NCBI GenBank assembly: GCA_028023455.1
Contig: JAQFVV010012509.1
Coordinates: 310,001-374,000, forward strand
Direction: 5' to 3'
Length of the DNA: 64,000 nt
Source: Epiperipatus broadwayi
Taxonomy: Eukaryota > Onychophora > Udeonychophora > Euonychophora > Peripatidae
Positions 36,446 through 49,291 of this stretch are shown in pieces. A program made the position numbers and the translations under genes. Every line of letters begins with the position of its first letter. Position 1 is the first letter of the stretch. The notes under the pieces are model-generated. The model was not told where the DNA came from. It searched no databases and was given only the letters and a program-made list of their open reading frames with translations.

Positions 36446-39317
36446 ATATAAAAAATAGATAATGATGAAAGAACTTATTGCAATTAGAGGTAATTAAGAC
36501 ACTAGACCAAAGTGTTGAGAATAATAGAAAACTGTCATTGATAATGAACAAGTCAACATATGACAGTAGGCATCTTTTACTTACTCTACTTTTGGATAAA
36601 AACGTAATACACAAATAATGTTGAATCAAAAATTGAAAGGAACGTTTTGGTCTCACTAAAACGTTAAACATTATGCAGAAATCCCCCCCCCCAAGAGAGG
36701 TAATAATATAATCTATAATTAATAACGTTGAAAGAGTTTTTGAATATAGTAAAAATTCTAGACTAGTATTGTATTCAATAAATAATAATAATGATGATGA
36801 TGAAATAAGAAAGATTTTATAACAAAAGAAATTCTATTTAAGAGAGAATGTGAAAAATCACCCACAGCTTTAGATTTAAATAATATATCACTTCATCCAG
36901 TCACACTGCACTGAATAATCTCGTTATCATTGGATCACCGGAGAGAAGCACTGTTAGCGCTAATATAAATTGTGATTTATTTAGAAAGAGTTCATGCATA
37001 ATAGTGAATGAATCTATTTGTAATTAATTAATGTATCCATGACTTGGAATTTTTTCCAATTCACAAACATTGTTTCCAGACAACACTTATTATTTTCTAA
37101 GATGATAATTCTCCAATTTATATAGTTAAATATTGGTTTATAAGCATTAAAGTGATGTTATACATTTCCCATGTACTATCTAATCATCTAATTGTGCCTC
37201 TATGGGCTATTCTTAAACAGTGAGTAAAATGTTAATAGTTTCATTTATCTCTCTCAGAGAACTTATAGATTTTCTCCCCAAAGAATGAATTCATATTTTC
37301 TCTAACAGTCAAACGTGTTATAATTCTGTTCTACGTAGATTATACATTCCTACAACAAAACATCACAACTTTTCCCCTTATATTGACCAAATTATGTAAC
37401 TTGCAACAACATTCATGTTACTAAAATAAAAAAGTTTTTTATTTTATTTGCCACAGTTCATACTGAATAAATATTAAGATTCCATACATTTATTTATTTT
37501 CATTTTTCAATGATTCACTACTGAATACATTTTAATAAAATATTATTTAGGGAAGTTATTTTTGATAAATATTTGTTAACAAAATTTATTGCTTGGTTTT
37601 ATTATTTTATTTTATTTGTCAAGAAAGAAATAAAGATCCATACATCGATCTTATGAAATTGTTTTAGAAAATTATATTTCTGAATATTTATGTCTGTTTT
37701 GGAGTTTTTCAGGAAAAAATAAACATATTTGGCTACTTCTCGAAGTGGAAAATTCTCATAGATTCTAAATTTATATTCTTATTTTTATTTTTTGACTGCG
37801 TGATATTTTTATTATCACGCTTTCTCTTTACAGTAGCTGCTTAGTAAAAAGTTTTTAACAAGGTTTGTTTATCAAAATTTTTAAATAGAAAATAAAAAAC
37901 AATTTTCAAACATGTAGGGAAACTATCATATTTGAAGAATTTCCAATTTGAAAGTAAAATAGAGCTCAAATCTAAAACAATGCATATTGTTTTCCAAGCT
38001 ATGTAGCTTTTATAGCATTTGGTGAGAGGATTTATATACACAATTATACCTGAATGGTGTACATACTATCATCCCGGTCTTACTTGGAATTACAAGTGAT
38101 TAAGGCGAAGTAATTTCAACAAAAATTTACGTCGTTTCGCTCTTTTTTTAACTCTCTATTTTCTAAAGATACAATAAGATTTAATTTTATTTATTTTGAT
38201 AAATTATTATTTAGAAAAATATTTTTATATTTGATACAAAATAGTTATTGTTTGGCTAATATTTACTTTTATTCTTAATATTTCTTATAGACATTTAAGT
38301 GATTTATGACCCAGTTGGGATTGCAAGAATGAGACATTCTTACACTTAAATTCTTTGACATTTTAAAGTAATGAATTACTTGATTAATTGTATTATACAT
38401 ACTTTGAATCAAAAATTTATAAGGAATGTCAAATAAAAATATAATTTTAAAATTATTAAAAAATTATGAGTACCGATAAAACAATACATTTTAAATATAT
38501 TATCATGATACTAAATGAATAGATAATGAGAGATATGGAAATCAGTATTCATAAACAAATATGAATACAATAAATGAGGAAAGAATGAGAATTAGAAGAA
38601 AATACTTAAATCAACATTATCATCAAATAATTAATCAACATATAATCAACCATCAAACATTGGCATTCATCCTTTGTGACTGAATTTAAACAAAGATAAA
38701 ATATTCGGCTAATCATCAAGCTAACATAATTCTTGGCAAATAATATTATAAAAGAGTAATTTTCAACAATTCTGCTGCCTATACATACATAAGTGCTAAT
38801 AATAATAATAATAATAATAATAAGTAATTCTATATTAAAAGTGCTGGAATCATATCAATGCTGATCATCATCAGTATTCTGGGCCACAAGATATAGCTAA
38901 CAATACATAGTTATTATCATCATAAGGACATTAATGCCATCTAAATAATTCTAAAGAGAATCACATAAATGTCCCCACACATACACATATTTTGAATCAC
39001 AAGAACTCTGGAGACTATTAACAAAAAAATATATACTCAATTCTTAAACTATGTTGTTATTAAATAATTTCACTGGAATAACTTGAAATAATGATTAATA
39101 CATTTATTAATTAGAAAAATTGAAATGTTTAATAAATACAAATAGATTATTCTGATTTTGATTATTTACAAATTTCTGAAAATATTTCAATAAATTGAAA
39201 TACAAATATATAAAAATAATTACATATCACTCACAAATATAAGTATCCATATGTGTGAATAATACAAAATATTCTAATTATTAATAAACTAACAAATATT
39301 CTACTTTAACAATATAT
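36446..39317. other. AT-rich DNA, no gene seen
   Basis: It contains a C8 run near 36685 and a small perfect hairpin gcgtgata...tatcacgc at 37797-37820. An (AAT)n microsatellite lies at about 38799-38822. Open frames at 36429-36671 and 37841-38041 have no motifs. Confidence 0.5.
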
Positions 39318-42057
39318 TGAAACAGTAAGGTCTGCTTTGCAGATCTTTGTTTCACCTTTTCTCACCTATTTCCTACCTCATACCTTAGTTTGAACCCCAA
39401 TCTATCGTAGTGTGTCTGCAATACGCTTATATACCAAAAATCCGCCTAATTTTAAACCACGAGTACAATGCTCATATTATATATATAAGTCATTCCCAAA
39501 TAAATAAAAGATTATAGATTATGTATATGTTCACATAATTTTGATTTATTAAAAAGTAGGTTATATAAGTCGTAATTGCGCACACACTATGATATGCATT
39601 TTAAACATATCAAAATTATAAATTGTTAAAGTTATTTTGTTTGAATCTATTTACAAATATATTACTGTCGTAATATATTTTGATTTAAAATAAAATTCAT
39701 TTAGTAAATATTCGTTTAGTAAATAGATTCAAATATTGCAATTTAAAAAGTAAAATCATTTTCTTTAATTTAATAAAAGTTATTCCAAATATTTCTGTTA
39801 AAATAAATGATGGACAATAGTTTAATTAGTTAATATTATATAAGTTTATCTAAAAACAGCAGATGTCCACTTAAGGTTTTCTTTAATTAGTAAAAGTAAT
39901 TTTTAATTAAATCTAGTTTGTAATCCGAATGTCGACAGGGAAATTAACAAAAGAAATTAATTAATGTTGAATTCCTTTAGACATTCGGATAGATTTAATT
40001 ACAGCTGATAAGTTCAATATATTTTTGTAATGCTCCAGGGCAGTTCTATTGTTAAAGTTTACTATAAAAAGAAGGGTTTTCTTTTGTCCTGGAGTTTGTA
40101 TTCTAATGTTTCTAAGAGAAATCATTCTGAGTTCTATTCTAATAATTTGCTAACCTTGACATGACAGAGTAGAGGTGTTAAGATGGCTATGTCCCCTCAG
40201 AATAGCCAGCCGCTGCTCCAGACCATCGGAAGCTGTCACATAGGGAACCACGGAACTGCTGCTGCTGCCAAAAATATGAACATTTCCAGATTTTGCTGTT
40301 AAATTATATAAAAACCTGCCGACCATCAATCTACCTAAATGTTTCTCCAGAGGTAACCCTAAATTAACCCAAGAGCTCTTGTGATTCCTACTAACATGCT
40401 ATAGCTATTCTAAATTGTTTTCTGAAATTTCACATAACTTTATTATGTACTTCTTTAAAGTGTTCAAATATAATCAACCATTTTGCTCTATCCTTGGGTT
40501 AATACTTTCTATTTATAAAGCTTTCTTTTATTTTATTATGATAATGTGTCAGAATCGTCTTTGACCGAGTGAACTATTCCCTTTATTGAAAGTAAGACGC
40601 TGCTATTAAGGCATATTTTAAATTTATAATTTTCCAATTTTATTATCTTGCAAATCACTCGTTCGAGGGTGATTCTTTTCTTTAATATATAATATAATCG
40701 TATAGTTTAAAATCTACATGTTATTGATTTTAATCTAATATGAGAGTATGTGTGAGGTCAATGATTAAATGTGTCCCCTAATGCATGATTGCGTATATAA
40801 ATCTATACTTACTTTTCAAACCCGCAAGCATGCATTTTCCTATTTTAATTACCATGTTCTACTTTAATTACAAAGTTCATCATTGATGTCGAGAATGTGC
40901 GGACCCTTTTAAATGAAGTTCTGGAAATTTGATTGGGCATTTCTCTTAATCCAAGTAAAACCCATTCAGTATGTTTTATATACACTAGTCTCGTATTGCT
41001 GGTAAATGAATTGATTGTTGAGACCGCTTTGTTTTATTTTTCCAAGGATTCTTTACACGGCAAAGTCCGTTCTTTTCGCTTATTGCAAGTTTCCAGGCAG
41101 AGGGTGTCCCAAATGACACTCCTGGGAATTAAACGCAATCGTCACACAGTCGCTAAGTTTCGGCTGTTCATAAAATACTTTTCTACGGGTTAGCGGCGAG
41201 ATGCCCTCCGTAATTATTCCGGATCTTCAATATTGTTTTATTTTATATTTATTTTACAAAGCATCCATGACTTAAACGTGTCACACCCTCCAACTTTAAT
41301 AAATTCATTATCAGCAATACTGACCTCCCAATGCAACTCTATTATTATTATTCTCAAATAAATGCTTTGATCACATTCCCACTTTGTTGCTTAGTAAGCT
41401 TTTGTCCATGCTATTCTCGAAATCAATAAATATTTTAGAACACTTAATTTCAAATATTTTCTTAAACTTGTATAATTACTCAAAGCACCTCGCACATGTT
41501 CCTATCTCTTCAAGCACATTATCGTAATGCTATTAGCCCGAGGATTAGAATATATCACTTTGCTTTAAAACCTTTTGTCATTTATTGAAATATAATGCCA
41601 ATAATTATTTAATACGCGTCCCTGTCTCATATAAGCAGACAGTGGCATTATATATATAATTTATATGAATAAATTTTGTGAAATTATTTAAAACTAAATT
41701 TGATCTCTTATTTTATTTGATTCCTATCACTGTCTCGGTCTATATATATATATTTTCTGCATTTCTTTTGTAAATCCATAGACGTTAATTAGCCACCCAA
41801 ACTTCTTTTAGTATAGAGTCTTTTGTTTCTCCCTGACCACCAGGCACCGGTCAAAGGTCATACTAGTAGTGGCATCAGATGCGTTGTCACGTAGATGGCG
41901 CTGTGAAATTTGGGCTTTAGATTCGAACTTAGTATATCTAGAAGGCAACCCCTCCTAGAATGTTCAGTTTCGTGTCTGGGGTTTGAATTCTGCAGTGTGT
42001 TAGCGAGATAGACGATTCTGACTGTTACATAGTAATTTTTTTTTCCGGGTCCATGGC
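39318..42057 (+). repeat. Left arm of giant inverted repeat
   Basis: It starts at tgaaacagtaag and ends at ccgggtccatg. An 86-codon open frame at 40933-41193 has a mirror in the right arm with eight amino-acid differences, five of them CpG transitions. Both frames drift, so I treat them as non-coding. It contains the ~105-bp module cttgacatgacagagtagag (from 40155) that also appears in the centre. Confidence 0.85.
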
Positions 42058-42637
42058 TTGCCCAAATGTGGAGCCTCGAATATTTAAACACTCACATCCC
42101 TGTAGCTTAATTTTAGCATTTTGTTTCGTATGTAATCACTCAAATCCTTTATATTTTTGATATATAATATTTTTCAAACTCTATATTATCTATTTGCGTG
42201 TATATTTCATGTATTTTGTTTGACTCGGGCATTCAATTACTTATTCTATATAATCAGAACTTGTCCAAACTTGCTATAGTGCTATACGAGCCATCTGTAT
42301 ATATTGTTTCACTTAAATCACGCTATGTACGCATAGCGTAAATTACTTAAATATTGTCCCAAGTGAATATTGTGACAATCTATGAATATTTCAAATATTG
42401 TATTTTACTCTCAAAATAAAGTTTTATCGGCTCAATGCGCAAGATAGCATAATAATAATTTTGTACGGTAATGACCTAGATATAATAGGCTATCATATGG
42501 AATTCAGAAATAATTATAAATCAAATGTAATCAATAAAAAAAATGTGAATGTTTTAACGAGTGCCCATAGTTAAATGGAATTATTTAAAATTAATTTTGG
42601 GAAGCTAACAGTCTATGGATATTTTTAACTGGTGACA

Positions 42638-42655
42638 TGGCGCCCAAGGGTAATT
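42638..42655 (+). promoter_or_regulatory. Possible retroelement primer-binding site
   Basis: TGGCGCCCAAGG begins immediately after ...ggtgaca. An LTR ends in CA and is followed directly by a PBS starting TGG in LTR retrotransposons and retroviruses, and TGGCGCCC is the start of lysine-tRNA-type sites. If right, an LTR ends at 42637. Only the first ten or so bases fit well. Confidence 0.35.
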
Positions 42656-43345
42656 TCACTAAACGGAGTTACTTCTAAAATAAATTTTGTCACCAGGCTA
42701 AATTCTTTATATGTAATTTGTTTTTTCCAATGTGTGTAAATTTTTCCTAGACCAAATAATGAGACGTGAATCGGATCAATAATTATGTAAATAACATTAT
42801 ATGTATGCTAGTCTTAAATAAGAAGGAACGAAATAAGTATACCCGGATCTAGCGAATGTTAACGTATATAAATAAAATTGCTTGAGTTTAAAAATATATA
42901 TGTTAGCAAAATATTTTAACAGGTAGAATTTAAGAGATTTTATATATACGGGCAGTTAAAAATATATATGTTGGCAGCAGATTTAAGCGAGAAATTTTAG
43001 CAGTAGTAAGAGGGCAGTAGTTGGGGTTTTAGTGATAAATGTAAAAGCAGCAATTAGGCCAACAGAACCGAGAGGAAGATAGCCTATTAGCCATTAATAA
43101 AATTTGAAGTCAAACGTAATAATCGCAGAGAATCAAACAAGGAAAATATAGTAATAGTATTTTTTAACCGTATTAGTTTTAGTAAGCTCAACGTAAAACC
43201 ATTTTAAAAATTTTCTTATCAGTGCTATACATTGTTTTAAAAGTACACCTATTCGTTAAAAAAAATTTTTTTTTAGGATATATTAAATATTTAGCAATAA
43301 AATAAAAGTCATCATCATCATTGATCATGATAATCATCCAAGGCC

Positions 43346-43771
43346 ATGGAAAATACGGATACTAATGAGATCCAATTCCGGAATCTTATAGAGATGTGGG
43401 AGCAAAGTGAAGAAAGAGTGAAACGATGGGAAGAAGACCAAATCCGCAGGAGAGCTGAGGAATGTAAAGAGTTGGCCAAACTCATCCACGAATTGGCACA
43501 AGTGAGAGAGGAACAGAAAGCCCTCCGACTTGCATTTGAAAAATGCTGCATGAAGAATGATAAAAGGGTCATTGAACCAAGAAAAGATGAAACAGACTTG
43601 AACTCGGTAGGGTCATTAACAGATGAATCCCAGAACCAGAAATTAGAGTCCAATGATTCGGCAAATGAAAAAAATGATGTCCAGGACACAGGACATCAAA
43701 CCCAGCTAAACAAGCTTCATCACATAAAAATTTTTCACGAAATCAAAAAATGTCCACAACTGTATTTGTAA
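43346..43771 (+). CDS. Coiled-coil, Gag-like ORF in the palindrome centre
   Basis: This 141-codon frame has clear coding character: GC well above its surroundings and an even codon mix. Residues about 8-72 form a strongly charged, heptad-rich helix (WEQSEERVKRWEEDQIRRRA and on through LAQVREEQKALRLAFEKCC), then an acidic, Ser/Asn/Gln-rich tail. The ATG at 43346 is the first in frame. Its place after a PBS-like site and untranslated leader suggests the N-terminus of a Gag. No capsid homology region, zinc knuckle, protease or RT follows, because the frame ends just before the cttgacatgac module at 43782. It could also be an accessory transposon protein. Function is not established. Confidence 0.5.
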   Translation: MENTDTNEIQFRNLIEMWEQSEERVKRWEEDQIRRRAEECKELAKLIHELAQVREEQKALRLAFEKCCMKNDKRVIEPRKDETDLNSVGSLTDESQNQKLESNDSANEKNDVQDTGHQTQLNKLHHIKIFHEIKKCPQLYL

Positions 43772-43779
43772 TTTGTAAA

Positions 43780-43886
43780 TCTTGACATGACAGAGTAGAG
43801 CACGAGAAGGCTATTTCTCTCCGGAATGGTCATCTGCTGCCGTAGACCATCGGAAGTTATCACACAGGGAACCCTGGAACTGCTGC
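43780..43886 (+). repeat. Third copy of the cttgacatgac module, abutting the right arm
   Basis: About 105 bp, from cttgacatgacagagtagag to ggaactgctg, matches 40155-40258 (left arm) and, inverted, 45684-45787 (right arm) at roughly 75 % by eye. It is in direct orientation with the left-arm copy and ends exactly at the inversion junction, as if a second LTR had begun and then switched template. Confidence 0.6.
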
Positions 43887-46620
43887 ATGGACCCGGAAAA
43901 AAAAATTTACTATGTAACAGTCAGAATCGTCTATCTCACTAACACACTGCAGAATTCAAACCCCAGACACGAAACTGAACATTCTAGGAGGGGTTGCCTT
44001 CTAGATATACTAAGTTCGAATCTAAAGCCCAAATTTCACAGCACCATCTACATGACAACGCATCTGATGCCACTGCTAGTATGACCTTTGACCGGTGCCT
44101 GGTGGTCAGGGAGAAACAAAAGACTATACTAAAAGAAGTTTGACTGGCTAATTAACGTCTATGGATTTACAAAAGAAATGCAGAAAATATATATATAGAC
44201 TGAGACAGTGATAGGAATCAAATAAAATAAGAAATCAAATTTAGTTTTAAATAATTTCACAAAATTTATTCATATAAATTATATATTTAACGCCACTGTC
44301 TGCTTATATGAGACAGGGACGCGTATTAAATAATTATTGGCATTAATTTCAATAAATGACAAAAGGTTTTAAAGCAAAGTGATATATTCTAATCCTCGGG
44401 CTAATAACATTACGATAATGTGCTTGAAGAGATAGGAACATGTGCAAGATGCTTTGAGTAATTATACAAGTTTAAGAAAATATTTGAAATTAAGTGTTCT
44501 AAAATATTTATTGATTTCGAGAATAGCACGGACAAAAGCTTACTAAGCAACAAAGTGGGAATGTGATCAAAGCATTTATTTGAGAATAATAATAATAGAG
44601 TTGCATTGGGAGGTCAGTATTGCTGATAATGAATTTATTAAAGTTGGAGGGTGTGACACGTTTAAGTCATGGATGCTTTGTAAAATAAATATAAAATAAA
44701 ACAATATTGAAGATCTGGGATAATTACGGAGGGCATCTTGCCGCTAACCCATAGGAAAGTATTTTATGAACAGCCAAAACTTAGCGACTGTGTGATGATT
44801 GCGTTTAATTCCCAGGGGTGTCATTTGGGACACCCTCTGCCTGGAAACTTGCAATAAGTGAAAAGAACAGACTTTGCCGTGTAAAGAATCCTTGGAAAAA
44901 TAAAACAAAGCGGTCTCAACAAACAATTCATTTACCAGCAATACAAGACTAGTGTATATAAAACATACTGAATGGGTTTTACTTGGATTAAGAGAAATGC
45001 CCAATCAAATTCCCAGAACTTCATTTAAAAGGGTCCGCACATTCTCAACGTCAATGATGAACCTTGTAATTAAAGTAGAACACGGTAATTAAAATAGGAA
45101 AATGCATGCTTGCGGGTTTGAAAAGTAAGTATAGATTTATATACGCAATCATGCATTAGGGGACACATTTAATCATTGACCTTGCACATACTCTCATATT
45201 AGATTAAAATCAATAACATGTAGATTTTAAACTATGTGATTATATTATATAGTAAAGAAAAGAATCGCCCTCGAACGAGTGATTTGCAAGATAATAAAAT
45301 TGGAAAATTATAAATTTAAAATATGCCTTAATAGCAGCATCTTACTTTCAATAAAGGGAATAATTCACTCCGTCAAAGACGATTCTGACACATTATCATA
45401 ATAAAATAAAAGAAAGCTTTATAAATAGGAAATATTAACCCAAGGATAGAGCAAAACGGTTGATTATATTTGAACACTTTAAAGAAGTACATAATAAAGT
45501 TATGTGAATTTTCAGAAAACAATTTAGAATAGCTATAGCATGTTAGTAGGAATCACAAGAGCTCTTGGGTTAATTTAGGGTTACCTCTGGAGACACATTT
45601 AGGTAGATTGATGGTCGGCAGGTTTTTATATAATTTAACAGCAAAATCTGGAAATGTTCATATTTTTGGCAGCAGCAGCAGTTCCGTGGTTCCCTATGTG
45701 ATAGCTTCCGATGGTCTGGAGCAGCGGCTGGCTATTCTGAGGGGACATAGCCATCTTAACGCCTCTACTCTGTCATGTCAAGGTTAGCAAATTATTAGAA
45801 TAGAACTCAGAATGATTTCTCTTAGAAACATTAGAATACAAACTCCAGGACAAAAGAAAACCCTTCTTTTTATAGTAAACTTTAACAATAGAACTGCCCT
45901 GGAGCATTACAAAAATATATCGGACTTATCAGCTGTAATTAAATCTATCCAAATGTCTAAAGGAATTCAACATTAATTAATTTCTTTAGTTAATTTCCCT
46001 GTCGACATTCGGATTACAAACTAGATTTAATTAAAAATTACTTTTACTAATTAAAGAAAACCTTAAGTGGACATCTGCTGTTTTTAGATAAACATATATA
46101 ATATTAACTAATTAAACTATTGTCCATCATTTATTTTAACAGAAATATTTGGAATAACTTTTATTAAATTAAAGAAAATGATTTTACTTTTTAAATTGCA
46201 ATATTTGAATCTATTTACTAAACGAATATTTACTAAATGAATTTTATTTTAAATCAAAATATATTACGACAGTAATATATTTGTAAATAGATTCAAACAA
46301 AATAACTTTAACAATTTATAATTTTGATATGTTTAAAATGCATATCATAGTGTGTGCGCAATTACGACTTATATAACCTACTTTTTAATAAATCAAAATT
46401 ATGTGAACATATACATAATCTATAATCTTTTATTTATTTGGGAATGACTTATATATATAATATGAGCATTGTACTCGTGGTTTAAAATTAGGTGGGATTT
46501 TCGGTATATAAGCGTATTGCAGACACACTACGATAGATTGGGGTTCAAACTAAGGTATGAGGTAGGAAATAGGTGAGAAAAGGTGAAACAAAGACCTGCA
46601 AAGCAGACCTTACTGTTTCA
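43887..46620 (-). repeat. Right arm of giant inverted repeat
   Basis: It is the reverse complement of 39318-42057, with scattered substitutions and short indels. The inner boundary is catggacccgg, where the centre's copy of the cttgacatgac module ends. The shared ggtccatg at both inner boundaries is microhomology at the inversion junction. Confidence 0.85.
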
Positions 46621-47009
46621 GTATAAACAATTCATTGTTAAATGTATGCGTATAGAAGTGCATAATCTGCTATAAAAATATTTCAATCACTAATATGTTA
46701 AATATCTTATTTAAAATGTATGTAAATACTAAATATCTGTAATGTGAACACATACATAAAATATTTCAATTCTTAATTTTCAATTTTATTTAACATATAA
46801 ACCAAACTATTTTCACAATCTAATTATAGAAAATGTAAAAGCATTAACTCAATCACTAATAATTTCATTATATTTTTCTAACTGTAAAATAAAATGCTCT
46901 CTGAATGACATAACAGAATTTAAAGAAAATATATCTAGAGTTTCTATTCTCTAGATCAGGTGAGCCTAACCTAAGAGCTATTTTTTATTTTCCAAATAAA
47001 TGGTGATTG

Positions 47010-48840
47010 ACTTAGACTAAATAGGGGGGGGGTGCAAAATGAATCAATTTATAAATGAAATAAACAAATATAGTTAAAATTTTAAACAAATTTATATAAT
47101 GTGATGATTGACATTGAAGATTATTAGCTATTTTTATGTAATTTGGTTCATAATTAGAAACAGCCAAGCATAAACAGTCATTAAGATGATTTTCAGTCAT
47201 ATAAATATGATATTTAGATTTTATATAGTTCATATGAGAAAACGATGATTCACATAAATACATGGATGCAAAACATGAATGAAGTCTAAGATATACATCT
47301 TTCAATAGCGGATAATTTTCAATGGTAATATACTTCCCTATATCAAATTAATCATGTGATTTCAATCTAATGTCATTTTGTAATTCAATTAATTTTCCAA
47401 GGTACCTATAATCATATTAAATACTTCTGCGATTAGAACAGTTTGATTTTTTTATATTTATTTTAGAGAATGATAACATGAAAAATGAAGTAATTGATCA
47501 AAGTTTTTCCAAGTCTTGAAATCATTGTTGAAATTGCAGAAGAATGTTTTGCAAAATATTTCCAAATTCTTGGTAATCACATGTTTCTATGTTTGACCAA
47601 ATTTCTTCTTTTAAATTTTCAAAATGTTTCAAATCTTTTTTATTAATTTGAGAAATCCACATTTCCAATTTCATTTTAAATATATCAATGGAGTTAATCA
47701 TGTTGGTTATTGTTTTGTTTTGCCCTTGCAAATCTAGATTTCATTTGGTTGTTAGATCCATTAAAAATGCTAACTTTTGCAGCCACACCACAGCACAATG
47801 ATCTTTTTTTTTTCATCCAGAAAATCTTTTATATGTGGCAACAGCTTGTGGAATCTTTCCAAAACATTAGCTTTTTTAAACCATCTGACTGAATTATGGA
47901 AAACTAAGTTACCATAATCTGCATCAATCCTATCTAAAAATGACTGAAACAATCTTCTTTGCAATGCTTTCACCCTATAATCAAATTGATTATTTAATAG
48001 TTGTATTCATAACAACATCAAAGTTCAACATTTTACTGCATAATGATTGCTGATAAATTATGAAGTGGTATGAAATAAAGTTAGGAAAATCAACATTTCT
48101 CTTCCAAAATGCTAAAAATCAATTTTCACAAACAGTCATAGAAGAAGCACCATCTGTAGTAATGGAAATGAGCTTCTTAAAAGAAATATTTTAGGATATT
48201 ATGAAAGCTTTAAAAATATTGTAGATGTCCTCTCCTCTGGTTTGCTTTTTTAAAGATAGGATTTTGAGAAATTCTTCTTTTACAGTCAAATCAGAAAATA
48301 CTAAATGTACAAATATACTAAGCTAGTACATATCGCAACTGTAAGTTGCCTCATCAATTTAAAGTGAAAGCCATGAACAATTTTCAAAATCCCATTTAAG
48401 TTCTGTTCTTAAAAACTCATCTTGTTACAGTTTGTCTGGAAAGTTGTATTTTTGGGGTAGCATCAACAATCTCCATTTTATTTTTTAAATTATGAAGTAA
48501 ACTATCTGCTGCAGCCAAAAAAGCCTCTTTAAATATCTCACAATCCGTAAAAGGCTTTATAAAAATTTGAAATACATGGAGAGATGTATGCCATCTTTGC
48601 CATTGTTGATTTACAACAACTTTTTTTGAATGAAGATTGCTGTGAATTTTGAGATCTTTGTATTTCAGATTTTCTTATCATAGATTTCAGGGGAAAGTCT
48701 TGATCAAAACATGGATGAATAGTAGTAAAATGTCTGTTTAGATTATCTTTTTCCAGTATAGCTACAGTAAAATTACACAATAAACTTGAACACTTTTCTT
48801 TATACATGATGAATAAAAACTTCTTCCCAATCATTATTGA
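47010..48840 (-). pseudogene. Decayed hAT transposase (BED-finger / GTF2IRD2-like)
   Basis: In order on the minus strand: a BED-like finger, KCSSLLCNFTVAILEKDNLNRH..TIHP (48800-48700); a Lys/Ser-rich segment; the RNase-H-like core, with the segment NLVFHNSVRWFKKANVLERF (about 47915-47860, the 'W(L/F)..G.VL.RF' block); a helical region, KMKLEMWISQINKKDLKHFE (about 47690-47620); and the C-terminal dimerisation block, MYLCESSFSHMNYIKSKYH (about 47265-47205). At least three stops and frame changes separate these blocks. The closest known type is the hAT transposase related to vertebrate GTF2IRD2 and ZMYM/EPM2AIP-like domesticated proteins. It is non-functional. Confidence 0.85.
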
Positions 48841-48934
48841 AATGATATACTTTTGCTTTTTTATTGCTCATTATGGGGGGAAAAAATAAAATAATTTAAT
48901 TTTTGCCATAAAATAAGTATTATTAATAAAAAAT

Positions 48935-49260
48935 ACTCATATAATATCCCTTATTTATTTTGTAAAAAGGTTTACATAGGTCAGAGTAGTTTGAGTTTAA
49001 ATGAAAGAATAAAGGTTCATAAAAGTAGAGTTAGAAATAGATATCTTAGTTCTGCTTTGTATGTCCATGAAAAGGATACAGGCCACACTATTGATTTTGA
49101 TGAAGCTAAGGTTGTCTTCTTTGAGAGAAATGAAATCAAAAGAAGAATTAAAGAGTCTTTATTATTGAAAAATTATTATTCTGATGCAATTAACTTATTT
49201 AAGAGTTCTTTTAATATTAAGGGTGGATGGGAAGTGAATGGATTTGTGGGTAGTTTTTAA
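48935..49260 (+). pseudogene. GIY-YIG endonuclease end of PLE-2, frame intact but 5' truncated
   Basis: Starting from the decayed YxIP...VYIGQ signature, the frame continues through NERIKVHKSRVRNRY, ALYVHEKDTGHTIDFDEAKV and FERNEIKRRIKESLLLKNYY to SFNIKGGWEVNGFVGSF. It is uninterrupted and aligns along its length with PLE-1, so this C-terminus is a useful reference for the family. The RT is absent, and the conserved Cys of IPC is Tyr here. Confidence 0.8.
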
Positions 49261-49291
49261 TATTATATATATTGTGTAGTTTTTATAGTTC

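Larger units (their letters stand above)
39318..46620. mobile_element. 7.3-kb palindromic element with ~2.74-kb inverted arms
   Basis: The arm 39318-42057 returns as its reverse complement at 43887-46620, around a ~1.83-kb centre. Outer ends are TGAAACAGTAAGGTC / GACC..TACTGTTTCA, that is TG...CA, as in LTR elements. Flanks atat|TG and CA|gtat match at 3 of 4, so no clean target duplication. The arms differ by scattered changes (about 1-3 % where compared), often CpG in one arm versus TpG/CpA in the other, so both have aged as real genomic DNA. The centre holds a PBS-like TGGCGCCC site and a coiled-coil ORF, suggesting an LTR-retrotransposon-derived palindrome. A large-TIR DNA element or an inverted duplication are the alternatives. 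Confidence 0.75.

Noticed and set aside
38795-38822. CRISPR-like or satellite array
   Set aside because: It is a plain (AAT)n microsatellite; no spacer-repeat structure exists anywhere in the window.
40933-41193. 86-codon frame in the left arm (mirror at 44744-45004)
   Set aside because: The two copies diverge at many amino-acid positions through CpG decay with no sign of protein constraint, and no motif is recognised.
43318-43689. 123-codon minus frame
   Set aside because: It is the antisense shadow of the coiled-coil ORF at 43346-43771; Ser/Phe-rich composition results from the reverse strand of Glu/Lys-rich codons.
39318-46620. Polinton/Maverick element
   Set aside because: Large inverted repeats fit, but the ends are TG...CA, no 6-bp duplication is seen, and no polymerase, integrase or capsid gene fits in the 1.8-kb centre.
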